Source: Sphingomonas sp. PR090111-T3T-6A
Lineage (GTDB): Bacteria > Pseudomonadota > Alphaproteobacteria > Sphingomonadales > Sphingomonadaceae
Reading direction: 5' to 3'
DNA length: 64,000 nucleotides
Assembly: GCF_000383095.1 (NCBI RefSeq)
Contig: NZ_AORL01000021.1
Coordinates: forward strand, 744,001-808,000
Position numbers and translations under genes: made by a program
Notes under the pieces: model-generated
Database searches by the model: none
The model's input: the letters and a program-made list of their open reading frames with translations, nothing else
Told to the model about the DNA's origin: nothing
Shown: positions 24,586 to 33,067 of the stretch, one piece after another
How the letters are laid out: every line of letters starts with the position of its first letter
Numbering within the stretch: the first letter of the stretch is position 1

Positions 24586-26351
24586 GCGACCTCCTCCAGG
24601 CTCATATCCTGCGATTGCCGTTGCTTGCGGACACGAACATCCCCGGCCACGAGCAGATCGATGCGACTGCGGCGGAAGGTGGAATAGCCCTCGGCCGCGC
24701 TGTTCACGATCGGCTCGCCTGCGAGGTTGAACGAGGTGTTGAGCAGCACGGGCATGCCGCTCCGCCGGCCATAAGCCTGGAGCAGGGCGTGGAGCCGGGG
24801 CGCCATGCCGATATCGACCGCCTGCACCCGCGCCGTCCCGTCGACATGCGTCACCGCCGCAAGCCGATCGCGCCATTCGGGCCGCACCGGGAAGACCCCC
24901 GACATGAAGCGCGCCAGCCGCACCCCGCCGGGCGGCAGGATGAAGAAGCGATCGGCCTCCTCCACCGTCACCACCGGCGCGAAGGGGCGGAATTCCTCGC
25001 GGAACTTGATGTCGCGGTTCAGCCGGTCACGCATCCGCCCGTCATGCGGCGCGGCCAGGATGCTGCGGTTGCCGAGCGCCCGCGGCCCGAACTCCATCGC
25101 GCCGTCCATCCAGCCGACGACGGCGCCCTCCACGATCTCGTCGGCGACATCCTTCAGCATCTGCCCGCCGCCGACGGTCTCCACCGGGAAACCGTCCTCG
25201 CGCGCCAGTCTGGCCAGTGTGGCCGGATCGACAGCGGGGCCCCAATAGGGATGATCCGGGATCTCGCGATGCGGCCGCCCGAACAGGATGCGATCGGCAT
25301 AGAGCGCGGCACCGAGCGCGCAGCCGGCATCCCCCGGCGCAGGGGGCACGAACAGACGCTCGAACCCGGAGTCCCGAAGGAGGCGTGCGTTTGCCACGCC
25401 GTTCAACGCCACGCCTCCCCCGAGACAGAGGTCCGGCAACCCCGTCTCGCGATGGAGCGCACGGGCGATATCGACGAGTATGTCCTCCAGCACGCGTTGC
25501 ACGCTGGCGGCGATGTCCGCGAAACGGCGGCCTTCGGCGCTGGAGAGGTCGATCGGGTCGTAAGGGCTGCGCGGAGGGCCGAAAAGATCGACGAAGCGGC
25601 GCGAGAAGGCGCTTTCGACGCTGCTGTGAAATTCGAAATAATCGAGATCGAGCGCGAACGCGCCGTCCGCCGTTCGCCGGATCACGCGCCGTACGTCGTC
25701 GACGCGGCTGGGCGTGCCGTAGGAGGCCAGCCCCATCACCTTATACTCGCCCTCGTTCACCGCGAAGCCGAGGAAGGCAGTGAAGGCCGAATAGAGCAGC
25801 CCCAGCGAATGGGGAAAACGCAGCTCGCGCAGCAGGGAGATGGAGGCCGATCCGTCGCCATTCTTCACGCCCCGCCCCACGGTCAGCGTCGCCCATTCGC
25901 CGACGCCATCGGCCGTCAGGATCGCCGCCTCGCGCGTCGGCGCTGTGAGGAAGGCGGCGGCGGCGTGGGACTGGTGATGCTCGATGCACTGCACCTTCCG
26001 TACCGGCACGCCCAGTTCCGAGGCGATCAATCCGCGCACCCAGAGCTTTTCGCCGAGCATGTTCTTCATCGCCTTGGGAAAGGCCCGCCACGAATGGGGG
26101 AAGCTGCGCAGCATGGTCGTCAGGATGCGATCGAACTTGAGCGTCGGCCGCTCGTAGAAGATCACGGCGTCGAGGTCGTCGGGCTCCAGACCGGCATGAT
26201 CGAGGCACCATTCAATCGCGCCGATCGGAAAGGCCGCGTCATTCTTGCGGCGGGAGAGCCGCTCCTCCTGCACCGCGGCGACCGGCTGGCCGCCGATCAG
26301 CAGCGCGGCTGCCGAGTCATGATAATGGGCCGAAATGCCGAGGATATTCAT
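24582..26351 (-). CDS. NodU/CmcH/TobZ-type O-carbamoyltransferase
   Basis: A 589-residue protein. The N-terminal Kae1-like domain (about 1–345) has ILGISAHYHDSAAALL, the metal-binding His pair in IEHHQSHAAAAF, LTADGVGEW and LCLGGGVALNGVANARLL. The C-terminal Sua5/YrdC-like part has MEFGPRALGNRSILA and LLNTSFNLAGEPIV. These enzymes make carbamoyl-adenylate from carbamoyl phosphate and ATP and move the carbamoyl group to a hydroxyl of a natural product or sugar. The start at 26351 gives the conserved N-terminus and overlaps the ferritin-like gene by 4 bp. Its acceptor is presumably the product of the adjacent type III PKS or a lipid/sugar linked to it (inference). Confidence 0.92.
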   Translation of the reverse strand: MNILGISAHYHDSAAALLIGGQPVAAVQEERLSRRKNDAAFPIGAIEWCLDHAGLEPDDLDAVIFYERPTLKFDRILTTMLRSFPHSWRAFPKAMKNMLGEKLWVRGLIASELGVPVRKVQCIEHHQSHAAAAFLTAPTREAAILTADGVGEWATLTVGRGVKNGDGSASISLLRELRFPHSLGLLYSAFTAFLGFAVNEGEYKVMGLASYGTPSRVDDVRRVIRRTADGAFALDLDYFEFHSSVESAFSRRFVDLFGPPRSPYDPIDLSSAEGRRFADIAASVQRVLEDILVDIARALHRETGLPDLCLGGGVALNGVANARLLRDSGFERLFVPPAPGDAGCALGAALYADRILFGRPHREIPDHPYWGPAVDPATLARLAREDGFPVETVGGGQMLKDVADEIVEGAVVGWMDGAMEFGPRALGNRSILAAPHDGRMRDRLNRDIKFREEFRPFAPVVTVEEADRFFILPPGGVRLARFMSGVFPVRPEWRDRLAAVTHVDGTARVQAVDIGMAPRLHALLQAYGRRSGMPVLLNTSFNLAGEPIVNSAAEGYSTFRRSRIDLLVAGDVRVRKQRQSQDMSLEEVA

Positions 26352-27124
26352 CGCTGGCCTGCCTCTTTTGCGGGAGCGGGGCCACGCATGATCCAACCCG
26401 GCGCCTCACGACGGGCGGCGCGGCGGGCGAGGAGCGCGAAGGGCGGTAACAGCAGGAAATATTGCGCGGTGAGGATGATCGCCGCCATCACGCCCGCAAT
26501 CGCCGTCGCCAGCCGGAGATAGGCCTTCCACAACCGCCTGAGCCGTGCCTTCCACAGCAGCCACCGGCGCTGCCCCGGCGCCACACGGTCCAGCTCCGCG
26601 AGCGAATAGCGCATGTGGGATTCCTCGTCGCGCAGGATACGGTCGAACAGCGCGCGGGTCGCCGGGTCATGGCCGAGCACGCTGCGATAATGTGCGAAGT
26701 CCCGCGCAGCGGTGGCTTCCGACAGGTGGATGAAGGCGAGCAGCGAAGCATCGCTCTCCCGATCCACGCGCAGATCGTCGAGGCCGCGCTCGCCGGGCGC
26801 CATCCAGTCGGCCATGCCCGGATCGCCAGCGCCACCAGCGACGGTCTTCCGCAAGGCCAGCCCCCGCGCGCGAAACAGCGCAGCGTGGCGAGCCTCGTCG
26901 CGGGCATGGGCGAAGAGCTTGCGACGGAGCATGGGGTCGCCCGTCAATTCCGCCGCGCGCACCAGATCGCGGCCGCCGTCGCCTTCCACCCGGGCGAACT
27001 GGAGCAGCTTGCGCGCCCGGCGCCGGGGGTCGAGCCAGACGGCCCAGTAAAGGGGACGAAGCAGGGCGGACAGATTCAGTCCGCCAACGCCATGCTGCTC
27101 GCCATATGATCGCGTGGACGACAT
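26348..27124 (-). CDS. Ferritin-like (putative di-iron) membrane-anchored protein
   Basis: A 258-residue protein. ATG 27124 has TAAGG 5 bp upstream; ATG 27145 is weaker. The helical bundle carries candidate metal ligands Glu48 (RVEGDGG), Glu77 and His80 (DEARHA), and Glu/His in a second DEESHMRY motif, the paired ExxH layout of rubrerythrin/ferritin-like oxygenases. A C-terminal hydrophobic segment (AIAGVMAAIILTAQYFLLLP) suggests membrane attachment. A di-iron hydroxylase or desaturase role in the pathway is plausible but unproven. It is the first gene of the minus-strand operon and divergent from the type III PKS. Confidence 0.75.
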   Translation of the reverse strand: MSSTRSYGEQHGVGGLNLSALLRPLYWAVWLDPRRRARKLLQFARVEGDGGRDLVRAAELTGDPMLRRKLFAHARDEARHAALFRARGLALRKTVAGGAGDPGMADWMAPGERGLDDLRVDRESDASLLAFIHLSEATAARDFAHYRSVLGHDPATRALFDRILRDEESHMRYSLAELDRVAPGQRRWLLWKARLRRLWKAYLRLATAIAGVMAAIILTAQYFLLLPPFALLARRAARREAPGWIMRGPAPAKEAGQR

Positions 27125-27340
27125 CAACGCCTTACCCCACCGCATCGGACGCCGCTTCAGGGCGTTATCCCCTTAGTGGCGGGTGGCCGCGTGGAGGTTC
27201 AATGCGCCGTCCAGCAAGCTGACAGCCGGCGGAATGAACCAAAAACCTTCCGCCGGTAACAAAGAATATGCGCGCGGGCTGGCAGGGCGTTGCGCGCATC
27301 TTATGACCGGAACGGCCCGCAACGCGTGAGGTAGAGTATC

Positions 27341-28408
27341 GTGCAACCCACCGCCCACATCCACGCCATCGGCACCGCCGTGCCCACGCATGACGTCCAT
27401 GCGCCCTTCATCGCATGGGCATCATCCAGGATCGCGGACCCGCGCGGACAGGCGCTGTTCCGGCGAATGGCGGCGCGGTCCGGCATCGAGCATCGCTGGT
27501 CCGTCCTGCCGCGTGCGTCGGGTGGAGGCTCGCCCGTGGAGCCGGGCGGCTTCTACGCGGGCAACCGCCTGCCCTCCACGGGACGGCGCATGGCCTTCTA
27601 CGCCGAGGCTGCACCGGCGCTGGCGCTCGATGCCGTCGAGGCGCTGAAGGAGAAGGTGTCGATCGAGGGCGTCACTCACCTTGTGGTGGCGAGTTGCACC
27701 GGCTTCGTCGCCCCCGGCGTCGACCAGATCATCACGGACAGGCTCGGCCTCGATCCCGGTATCGAGCGGACGCTGGTGGGCTTCATGGGCTGCTACGCGG
27801 CGGTCTCGGCGCTGCGCGTGGCGCATCATATCGCGCGATCCGAACCGCGGGCGCGCGTGCTGGTCGTCACCGTCGAGCTGTCGACGCTCCACCTGATCGA
27901 AACGGGCGAGATTGAGCCGCTGCTGGCCATGCTCCAGTTCGCCGACGGCGCAGCCGCCGCGATCGTCAGCGCGGAGCCCTCGGCGCTTGCCATCGAGCGC
28001 TTCTTCGCCGTCGCCCTGCCCGACAGCCGCGACCTCATCCGCTGGACGATCGGCGACGAGGGTTTCGAGATGCACCTGTCCGGCGAAGTCCCCGGCCGGA
28101 TCGCCGGCGCTCTCCACGATCCGGACACCCGCCAGCGTATCCTCGATGGCCGGCGCGCCGACGAGCTGACATGGGCGGTCCATGCCGGTGGCCGGTCGAT
28201 CCTCGATGCGGTGGAGACGGCACTCGGGCTCCCCGAGGATGCGCTGGCGCCTTCGCGCTCGGTGCTTCGGCGCTTCGGCAACATGTCTTCGGCGACGCTG
28301 ATGTTCGTGCTGGCCGACCTGATGGAACGCCCCGCGCCCTCGGACGGCGTGGCGCTGGCCTTCGGCCCCGGCCTGGCCGCCGAAGGTTTCGCTTTCCGGG
28401 GGGCGTGA
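27341..28408 (+). CDS. Type III polyketide synthase
   Basis: A 355-residue chalcone/stilbene-synthase-superfamily enzyme with a GTG start at 27341 (GAGG 9 bp upstream). The catalytic triad is Cys151 in VGFMGCYAAVSAL, His281 in WAVHAGGRSIL and Asn314 in FGNMSSATLMFVL. Such bacterial enzymes extend acyl-CoA starters with malonyl-CoA into alkylresorcinols, alkylpyrones or phloroglucinols; the substrate cannot be read from sequence. The conserved CTGFVAPGVD segment is present. It heads the cluster, with a methyltransferase 14 bp downstream on the opposite strand. Confidence 0.93.
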   Translation: MQPTAHIHAIGTAVPTHDVHAPFIAWASSRIADPRGQALFRRMAARSGIEHRWSVLPRASGGGSPVEPGGFYAGNRLPSTGRRMAFYAEAAPALALDAVEALKEKVSIEGVTHLVVASCTGFVAPGVDQIITDRLGLDPGIERTLVGFMGCYAAVSALRVAHHIARSEPRARVLVVTVELSTLHLIETGEIEPLLAMLQFADGAAAAIVSAEPSALAIERFFAVALPDSRDLIRWTIGDEGFEMHLSGEVPGRIAGALHDPDTRQRILDGRRADELTWAVHAGGRSILDAVETALGLPEDALAPSRSVLRRFGNMSSATLMFVLADLMERPAPSDGVALAFGPGLAAEGFAFRGA

Positions 28409-28422
28409 TGCGCCCCGCCGCC

Positions 28423-29118
28423 TCAGCGAATGCGCTCGACGGTGAGGCGGAACGGGAAACGCCGTGCAATCGTCACCCAGCTCGGCGAGACGCCCACCTC
28501 TTCGAGGATCGACCGCCACTCGTCCGGACGGAAGCTCCGCGCGATGGAAAGCGTGCCATCCTCGCGGACGATCCGGTGAACCCGCATCAGCCGCGCCAGC
28601 AGGGGAAAGCCGCCATGGGCGAACCAGTGGCGGTGCAGATCGGAGATCAGCCAGCCGCGAGCCGACCGTGCCTCCATATGGCGGATGAATTCATGGAGCT
28701 GCGCGTCGGTCATGTGATGCGTGACCTGGCTGCTGATGATGAAGTCGATCGGTCCTTCGACGTCGTGATAATCACCCGTCCGGTAGTCGATGGCGAGATC
28801 GGCAGGCGTCGCGGCACGGGCGATCCCTTCGCTGCGCGGATTGAGATCGACGCCCACCAGATCGGCCACGATGCCGCGCTTCTTCGCCCAACCGGCGATC
28901 GCACGCAGCATGTCGCCCGCGCCGAAGCCCACGTCCAGCAGGCGGAAGCGGGTTAACCCCTTCGTCGCCCGTTCGAGATAGGCGAGCGTCGGATGGGCGG
29001 TGAATGTCCAGCGATTGACGCGCGACAGGTCGCGCAGAACCTCGGCATAGGTCTCGGGATCGAGATCCAGCGCGTCCATCTGCTCTTCCGTGCGGCATCG
29101 AATTGCGAGCGTGGTCAT
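28423..29118 (-). CDS. SAM-dependent methyltransferase beside type III PKS
   Basis: A 231-residue class I methyltransferase. SAM-binding motif LLDVGFGAGDMLRAIA (about 60–75), acidic loop VGVDLNPRSEG, and IDFIISSQVTHHMTD. Methyltransferases of this type commonly sit beside type III PKS genes in sphingomonads and Streptomyces phenolic-lipid clusters (SrsB in the srs operon), where they O-methylate the resorcinol or quinol. The start codon at 29118 shares its bases with an ATG on the other strand. It is convergent with the PKS gene. Confidence 0.87.
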   Translation of the reverse strand: MTTLAIRCRTEEQMDALDLDPETYAEVLRDLSRVNRWTFTAHPTLAYLERATKGLTRFRLLDVGFGAGDMLRAIAGWAKKRGIVADLVGVDLNPRSEGIARAATPADLAIDYRTGDYHDVEGPIDFIISSQVTHHMTDAQLHEFIRHMEARSARGWLISDLHRHWFAHGGFPLLARLMRVHRIVREDGTLSIARSFRPDEWRSILEEVGVSPSWVTIARRFPFRLTVERIR

Positions 29119-29146
29119 GGCTCCTCCTGACGTTTCTTCTAGGGAC

Positions 29147-29992
29147 ATGGAAAGGGGAATGCGCGGCCTGATCCGGCCCCCCGAGCCTCAGACGCCCGCC
29201 GCCGTGGCCGATCATTATGACGAACTGGACCTGATCTATAGCGCGCTGTGGGGCGAGCACGTCCATCACGGCTACTGGGCAACGAGCCGCGAAAGCCCCG
29301 CCGAAGCGGTGGTGGCGCTGAGCGATCTCGTGGGCGAGCGGCTGGGTTTCGGGGCGGGCGATCGCCTTGTCGACATCGGCTGCGGCTATGGCGCGACCGC
29401 GCGGCATTTCGCGAAGCGTGGCGCGACGGTGACGGGCCTCACCCTTTCCGCCGCGCAGATCGTGGCTGCGTCCCCGGCTGCAAACGTCACGCTGCTCCGC
29501 CGCGACTGGATGGCGAACGGCCTGCCCGATGCGGCCTTCGACGGCGCCTATGCCATCGAGAGTTCGGAACACATGGCCGACAAGCAGCGCTTCTTCGCCG
29601 AGGCGCGTCGCGTGCTGAAGCCCGGCACGCGGCTCGTCGTCTGCGCGTGGCTCGCCACCGAAGCGCCGCGCCGCTGGGAAATCCGCCATCTTCTGGAGCC
29701 CATCTGCGAGGAAGGCCGCCTGCCCTCGCTCGGCCGCGCAAGCGACTATCGCGCGATGGCCGGACAGGCCGGATTCCTCTGCGCTGATTATCGTGACATC
29801 AGTGCAGCGGTGGCCCGCACATGGACGATCTGCGCCGCCCGTTTCCTGCGCGCGCTGCTGGCCGATCCCGCGATCCGGTCACAGGTGGTGCGTGCCCGCA
29901 ACCGCCGCTTCGCCCTGAGCCTGCCGCGCCTGATCCTCGCCTATCGGACGGGAGCGATGCGCTACGGCGTCTTCACCTTCGTCGCGCAGTGA
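29147..29992 (+). CDS. SAM-dependent methyltransferase (tocopherol/CFA-like)
   Basis: About 281 residues from ATG 29147; ATG 29117 and 29159 (278 aa) are also possible, since the ribosome-site purines (AAAGGGG at 29151) do not clearly favour one. Motifs: VADHYDELDLIYSALWGEHV, typical of the gamma-tocopherol/cyclopropane-type subgroup, SAM loop LVDIGCGYGATARHFAKRG, VTGLTLSAAQI and FDGAYAIESSEHM. Likely a C- or O-methyltransferase on a lipid-like substrate. The next gene overlaps its stop (TGATG). Confidence 0.87.
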   Translation: MERGMRGLIRPPEPQTPAAVADHYDELDLIYSALWGEHVHHGYWATSRESPAEAVVALSDLVGERLGFGAGDRLVDIGCGYGATARHFAKRGATVTGLTLSAAQIVAASPAANVTLLRRDWMANGLPDAAFDGAYAIESSEHMADKQRFFAEARRVLKPGTRLVVCAWLATEAPRRWEIRHLLEPICEEGRLPSLGRASDYRAMAGQAGFLCADYRDISAAVARTWTICAARFLRALLADPAIRSQVVRARNRRFALSLPRLILAYRTGAMRYGVFTFVAQ

Positions 29993-31170
29993 TGCGCGGG
30001 CTGCAACAGCAATCAGCCCATCCCGGCGCGCGGATCGCCGAAGCCTTGCTGACATCCGCCGGGCTCGGCGTGATCCTGATCGCCGCACGGACCGACCGGC
30101 ACTGGCTGGATCGCCATGTGCTGCCCCACATGTTCCTGTCGCAGGGCCAGCAGCTCCTGTGGTGGCGGGTGGAGCGCATCGGCGCGCTGCTGCTCGGTGT
30201 CGCATTGATCCTGATCGCCCGGCCGTGGGCGGCCAGCCGGATACGGCGCGGCTTCGGACGGGAACTCGCGATCCGGTCCATACTGGTCCTGATCGCGATC
30301 CTGCTGAGCGGCCTTGCGTGCGAAGCGGCGCTGCGGACCGCCGCATGGCAGGGCATCGACCGCTGGGCCGCCACCGAGGAGCCCCGGCGCGTCGCCGATG
30401 CCCGCCTCGGCTGGGACAATATGCCGGGCCGCGTGGGGATCGATCCGTTCAACGGACAACGCATCGCCTATGCCGTCGATGCCGATGGCCGCCGGATCGC
30501 CGCGCCGGACCGGCGGCTCGATCCAGCGCGGCCGACGATCCTCTTCACCGGCGAGTCGATCATGCTCGGCTTCCGGCTGAACTGGGACGAAACGCTCGCC
30601 GGACGGATCGAGGCCGCCACCGGCTTCCAGAGCGCCAATCTCGCCGTCAACGGCTATGGCAGCGATCAATCCTATCTCAAGCTCGCACGGGAGTTGCCGC
30701 GCTTCCAGCAGCCCAGAGCCGTGGTCGCGCTGTTCGCGCCGACGCTGATGGAGCGCAATCTCGATGAAGATCGCCCGCATCTCGATGCCGCGCTCCGCTG
30801 GCACCCGGCACAACATACGTGGCGCTTGCAGCGGCTCGCGAAGAATGTCGTGCTCTATCACGCCACGCAGCGCATCGACGACGGCATCGCCATGACGCGC
30901 GCGGTACTGGAAGCGACGGTGCGGGCAGCGCGGATGCGCGGGGCGGCCGCGCTGATCCTCGTGCCGGGCTTCGGACCGGAGCTGCCGGCCGAACGCGCCA
31001 TCACCCATCGCGTGCTGGATGAAGCGGGGATTCCCTATGTCCGCGTGCGGATTGATCCAGCATGGCGGATTGCCGACGATGGACACCCCGACGCGCGCGC
31101 CGATCTCGCGATGGCGCGCGCGGTGATGGCCGGGCTCGCCGAGCAGCGACCCGACCTGTTCCGGCGCTGA
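29992..31170 (+). CDS. Membrane-anchored SGNH/GDSL-type hydrolase
   Basis: A 392-residue protein with hydrophobic segments near the N-terminus (EALLTSAGLGVILIAA about 16–31, ALLLGVALILIA about 63–74, SILVLIAILLSGLACEAAL about 93–111), then an SGNH domain. The nucleophile is Ser in LFTGESIMLGFRL, the glycine/Asn blocks are in NLAVNGYGSDQSYL, and the catalytic Asp-x-x-His is in IADDGHPDA. It is probably an esterase or acyltransferase facing the periplasm. The ATG overlaps the upstream methyltransferase stop by 1 base, placing it in the PKS cluster. Confidence 0.8.
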   Translation: MRGLQQQSAHPGARIAEALLTSAGLGVILIAARTDRHWLDRHVLPHMFLSQGQQLLWWRVERIGALLLGVALILIARPWAASRIRRGFGRELAIRSILVLIAILLSGLACEAALRTAAWQGIDRWAATEEPRRVADARLGWDNMPGRVGIDPFNGQRIAYAVDADGRRIAAPDRRLDPARPTILFTGESIMLGFRLNWDETLAGRIEAATGFQSANLAVNGYGSDQSYLKLARELPRFQQPRAVVALFAPTLMERNLDEDRPHLDAALRWHPAQHTWRLQRLAKNVVLYHATQRIDDGIAMTRAVLEATVRAARMRGAAALILVPGFGPELPAERAITHRVLDEAGIPYVRVRIDPAWRIADDGHPDARADLAMARAVMAGLAEQRPDLFRR

Positions 31171-31572
31171 TTACCGGACGACGATCGTTCCGGTCATGCC
31201 GAAGCTGCTGTGCATGAAGTGGGAGCAGTGGCTCTTGTAGGTGCCCGGCTGCCCGGCCACGAGCCGCACCTCGACCGTCTCCTTCCCATCCACGTCGATC
31301 CCGCCATTCCTGATCTTGGCGCGATCCTCCGGTGCGATGCTGGCCCCGGCGAAGAACTCCTTGGCGACGAAATCATGCCCGCCGGACGAGGTGTTGGACA
31401 AGCGGAGGCGATAGACCACACCATGTTGCAGCGTCAGCGTCGCCGGGGTGAACTTGAAGTTGGAAAGCTCCACCGAGACGGTCTGCGCGCCGGTCCATTC
31501 GGGCGGCTGGGCATTGCTCATCGGAGCCAGCAGAGCAACGGCAAGCAAGGCCGGAGCCATCAAACGGCGCAT
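31171..31572 (-). CDS. Exported cupredoxin-domain protein
   Basis: A 133-residue protein with a signal peptide (cleavage after APMSNA). The cupredoxin fold carries copper ligands: His in GGHDFVAKEF, then Cys-x-x-His in SHCSHFMH and a following Met in FGMTGTIVV. It resembles plastocyanin/azurin-like electron carriers or copper-binding proteins of the periplasm. GGAGGAA is the ribosome site. A GC-rich hairpin lies just upstream in its leader. It is convergent with the SGNH gene; the stop codons are adjacent with no spacer. Confidence 0.85.
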   Translation of the reverse strand: MRRLMAPALLAVALLAPMSNAQPPEWTGAQTVSVELSNFKFTPATLTLQHGVVYRLRLSNTSSGGHDFVAKEFFAGASIAPEDRAKIRNGGIDVDGKETVEVRLVAGQPGTYKSHCSHFMHSSFGMTGTIVVR

Positions 31573-31593
31573 CTGTTCCTCCAGTGTTGATAA

Positions 31594-31619
31594 CCGGCCC
31601 CGAGGGGGAAAGGGGCCGG
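31594..31619 (-). promoter_or_regulatory. Leader hairpin upstream of cupredoxin gene
   Basis: CCGGCCCC (31594–31601) and GGGGCCGG (31612–31619) can form an 8-bp GC stem in the 5' leader of the cupredoxin gene, about 22 bp before its ATG and just upstream of the ribosome site. It is not followed by a U tract in either direction, so a role in mRNA stability or translation is more likely than termination. Confidence 0.4.
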
Positions 31620-31620
31620 G

Positions 31621-31634
31621 CCATTAGCTAATGG
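31621..31634. promoter_or_regulatory. 14-bp perfect palindrome
   Basis: CCATTAGCTAATGG is a perfect palindrome immediately next to the leader hairpin, in the gap between the cupredoxin gene and the ECF sigma operon. It may be an operator; the binding protein is unknown. Confidence 0.35.
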
Positions 31635-31861
31635 CTTTATTCTGTTCGGCGGAAGCGCGTATCGGTTCATGAAACGACGACGAAACGTTGCTTTTTATCG
31701 ACAAAGCGAAGAGCGCCGTTTCGCCCTCGACAGCCACGCACCTGCGGGAGGATAAGGATTTGAACCTTTCCCGCGCTGCCAGCCACTGACGGCCGTGGCG
31801 CAAGGGAGCTGGGGTCTTGTCTGGATACGGCATGGCGAATGAGAAGCAGCGGGAGCCTGCG

Positions 31862-32410
31862 ATGCCGCAGGACGAAGCCCGCCTGATGGCGCGGATCCGC
31901 GTGCATGATCTCTCCGCCTTCGAGGAACTCTATCGCCGCTACCGCCCGCGCCTCGCCCGCTTCCTCACGCACCTGCTGCGCCGGCCGCAACTGATCGAGG
32001 AGGTGTTCAACGACACGATGATGGTCGTCTGGAACCGACCGGACAGCTTCAACGGCGCCAGCAAGCTCTCCACCTGGATCTTCGCCATCGCCTACCGCAA
32101 GGCGCTGAAGGCGAGCCGGCGGGAAGACGAGCCGATCGAGGATGCCCACGCGCATGAGCGCGTCAGCCCCGATGCCGGGCCCGACCAGCAGGTCGGCCAG
32201 CTCCGCGTGCAGCAGGCCTTGCTCCGCGCGATCGGCCAGCTCTCGCCCAACCATCGCGCGGTGGTGGACCTCACCTATTTCCACGGCGCCGGCTATCGGG
32301 AGATCGCCGAGATCATGGATTGCCCGGTCGATACGGTGAAGACGCGCATGTTCCACGCGCGCCGCCATCTCAAGCGGATGCTCGCCGGCGAGTTCGCGGA
32401 CTGGCTGTAG
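31862..32410 (+). CDS. ECF RNA polymerase sigma factor
   Basis: A 182-residue sigma-70-family factor from ATG 31862 (GGGAG 6 bp upstream; ATG 31832 is in frame but lacks a good site). Region 2 has AFEELYRRYRPRLARFLTHL and DTMMVVWNRPDSFNGASKLS with TWIFAIAYRKALKASRR; region 4 has AIGQLSPNHRAVVDLTYFHG and YREIAEIMDCPVDTVKTRMF. It would direct RNA polymerase to a small regulon and is controlled by the anti-sigma gene 9 bp downstream. The operon continues into a subtilase and a porin-like gene. Confidence 0.92.
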   Translation: MPQDEARLMARIRVHDLSAFEELYRRYRPRLARFLTHLLRRPQLIEEVFNDTMMVVWNRPDSFNGASKLSTWIFAIAYRKALKASRREDEPIEDAHAHERVSPDAGPDQQVGQLRVQQALLRAIGQLSPNHRAVVDLTYFHGAGYREIAEIMDCPVDTVKTRMFHARRHLKRMLAGEFADWL

Positions 32411-32419
32411 GAGCAGACG

Positions 32420-33067
32420 ATGGGCAACATCCTTCGCTTCAACGGCAACCCGCATCTGGAAACCGAGCGGCTCCTCCCGTGGTACGTCACCGGGCAGCTT
32501 GATCCGGAAGACCGCCTCCAGGTCGAGGCGCATCTCGCGGAATGCGAGGAATGCCGCGCCGAGCTGATGCTGGAGCGCAAGCTCGGCGGCGAGGTCGCCC
32601 GGCTTCCGATCGGGGCCGGGCTCGATTGGGAGGCGTTCAGCCGCCACCTCGATCCCGCGCCGCCGCCGGCCGCGCCTGAAGGCAGGGTCCTTCCGATGAT
32701 CCGACGCGCACTGGCCCGGCCGGGACGGACCGGCTGGTTCCTTTCGGCTCAGGCAGCCTTCATCGCGGCATTGGCGGTGCTGATCGTACCGGTCCTCCGC
32801 CCGGCCCCCGCCCCCTATCACGCCCTCGGCGCCGCGCCGACGCCCGCCAACGGCAACGCCATCGTGATCTTCCGGCCCGACACCAGCGAACAGGCTCTCC
32901 GCGAGACGCTCAATGCCAATGGCGCGCGGCTGGTGGACGGACCGACAGCGGCCGACGCCTATGTGCTCCACCTGCCCGCCGAACGCCGCGACGCCGTGAT
33001 CGCCCGGCTGCGCGCCGACCACGACATCGTGCTCGCGGAGCCGATCAATGCGGGCGCGACACCATGA
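32420..33067 (+). CDS. Zinc-finger anti-sigma factor with periplasmic domain
   Basis: A 215-residue protein. The N-terminal zf-HC2 domain has His-x3-Cys-x2-Cys in AHLAECEECRAEL (about 38–50) and precedes a single membrane span (AAFIAALAVLIVPVL, about 112–126). The periplasmic part (about 145–215) reads IVIFRPDTSEQALRETLNA, GPTAADAYVLHLP and ADHDIVLAEPI. I read it as similar to an inhibitor I9/subtilisin-propeptide fold, which is notable because the next gene encodes a subtilase; this match is by eye only. It would hold the upstream sigma factor inactive at the membrane. Confidence 0.85.
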   Translation: MGNILRFNGNPHLETERLLPWYVTGQLDPEDRLQVEAHLAECEECRAELMLERKLGGEVARLPIGAGLDWEAFSRHLDPAPPPAAPEGRVLPMIRRALARPGRTGWFLSAQAAFIAALAVLIVPVLRPAPAPYHALGAAPTPANGNAIVIFRPDTSEQALRETLNANGARLVDGPTAADAYVLHLPAERRDAVIARLRADHDIVLAEPINAGATP

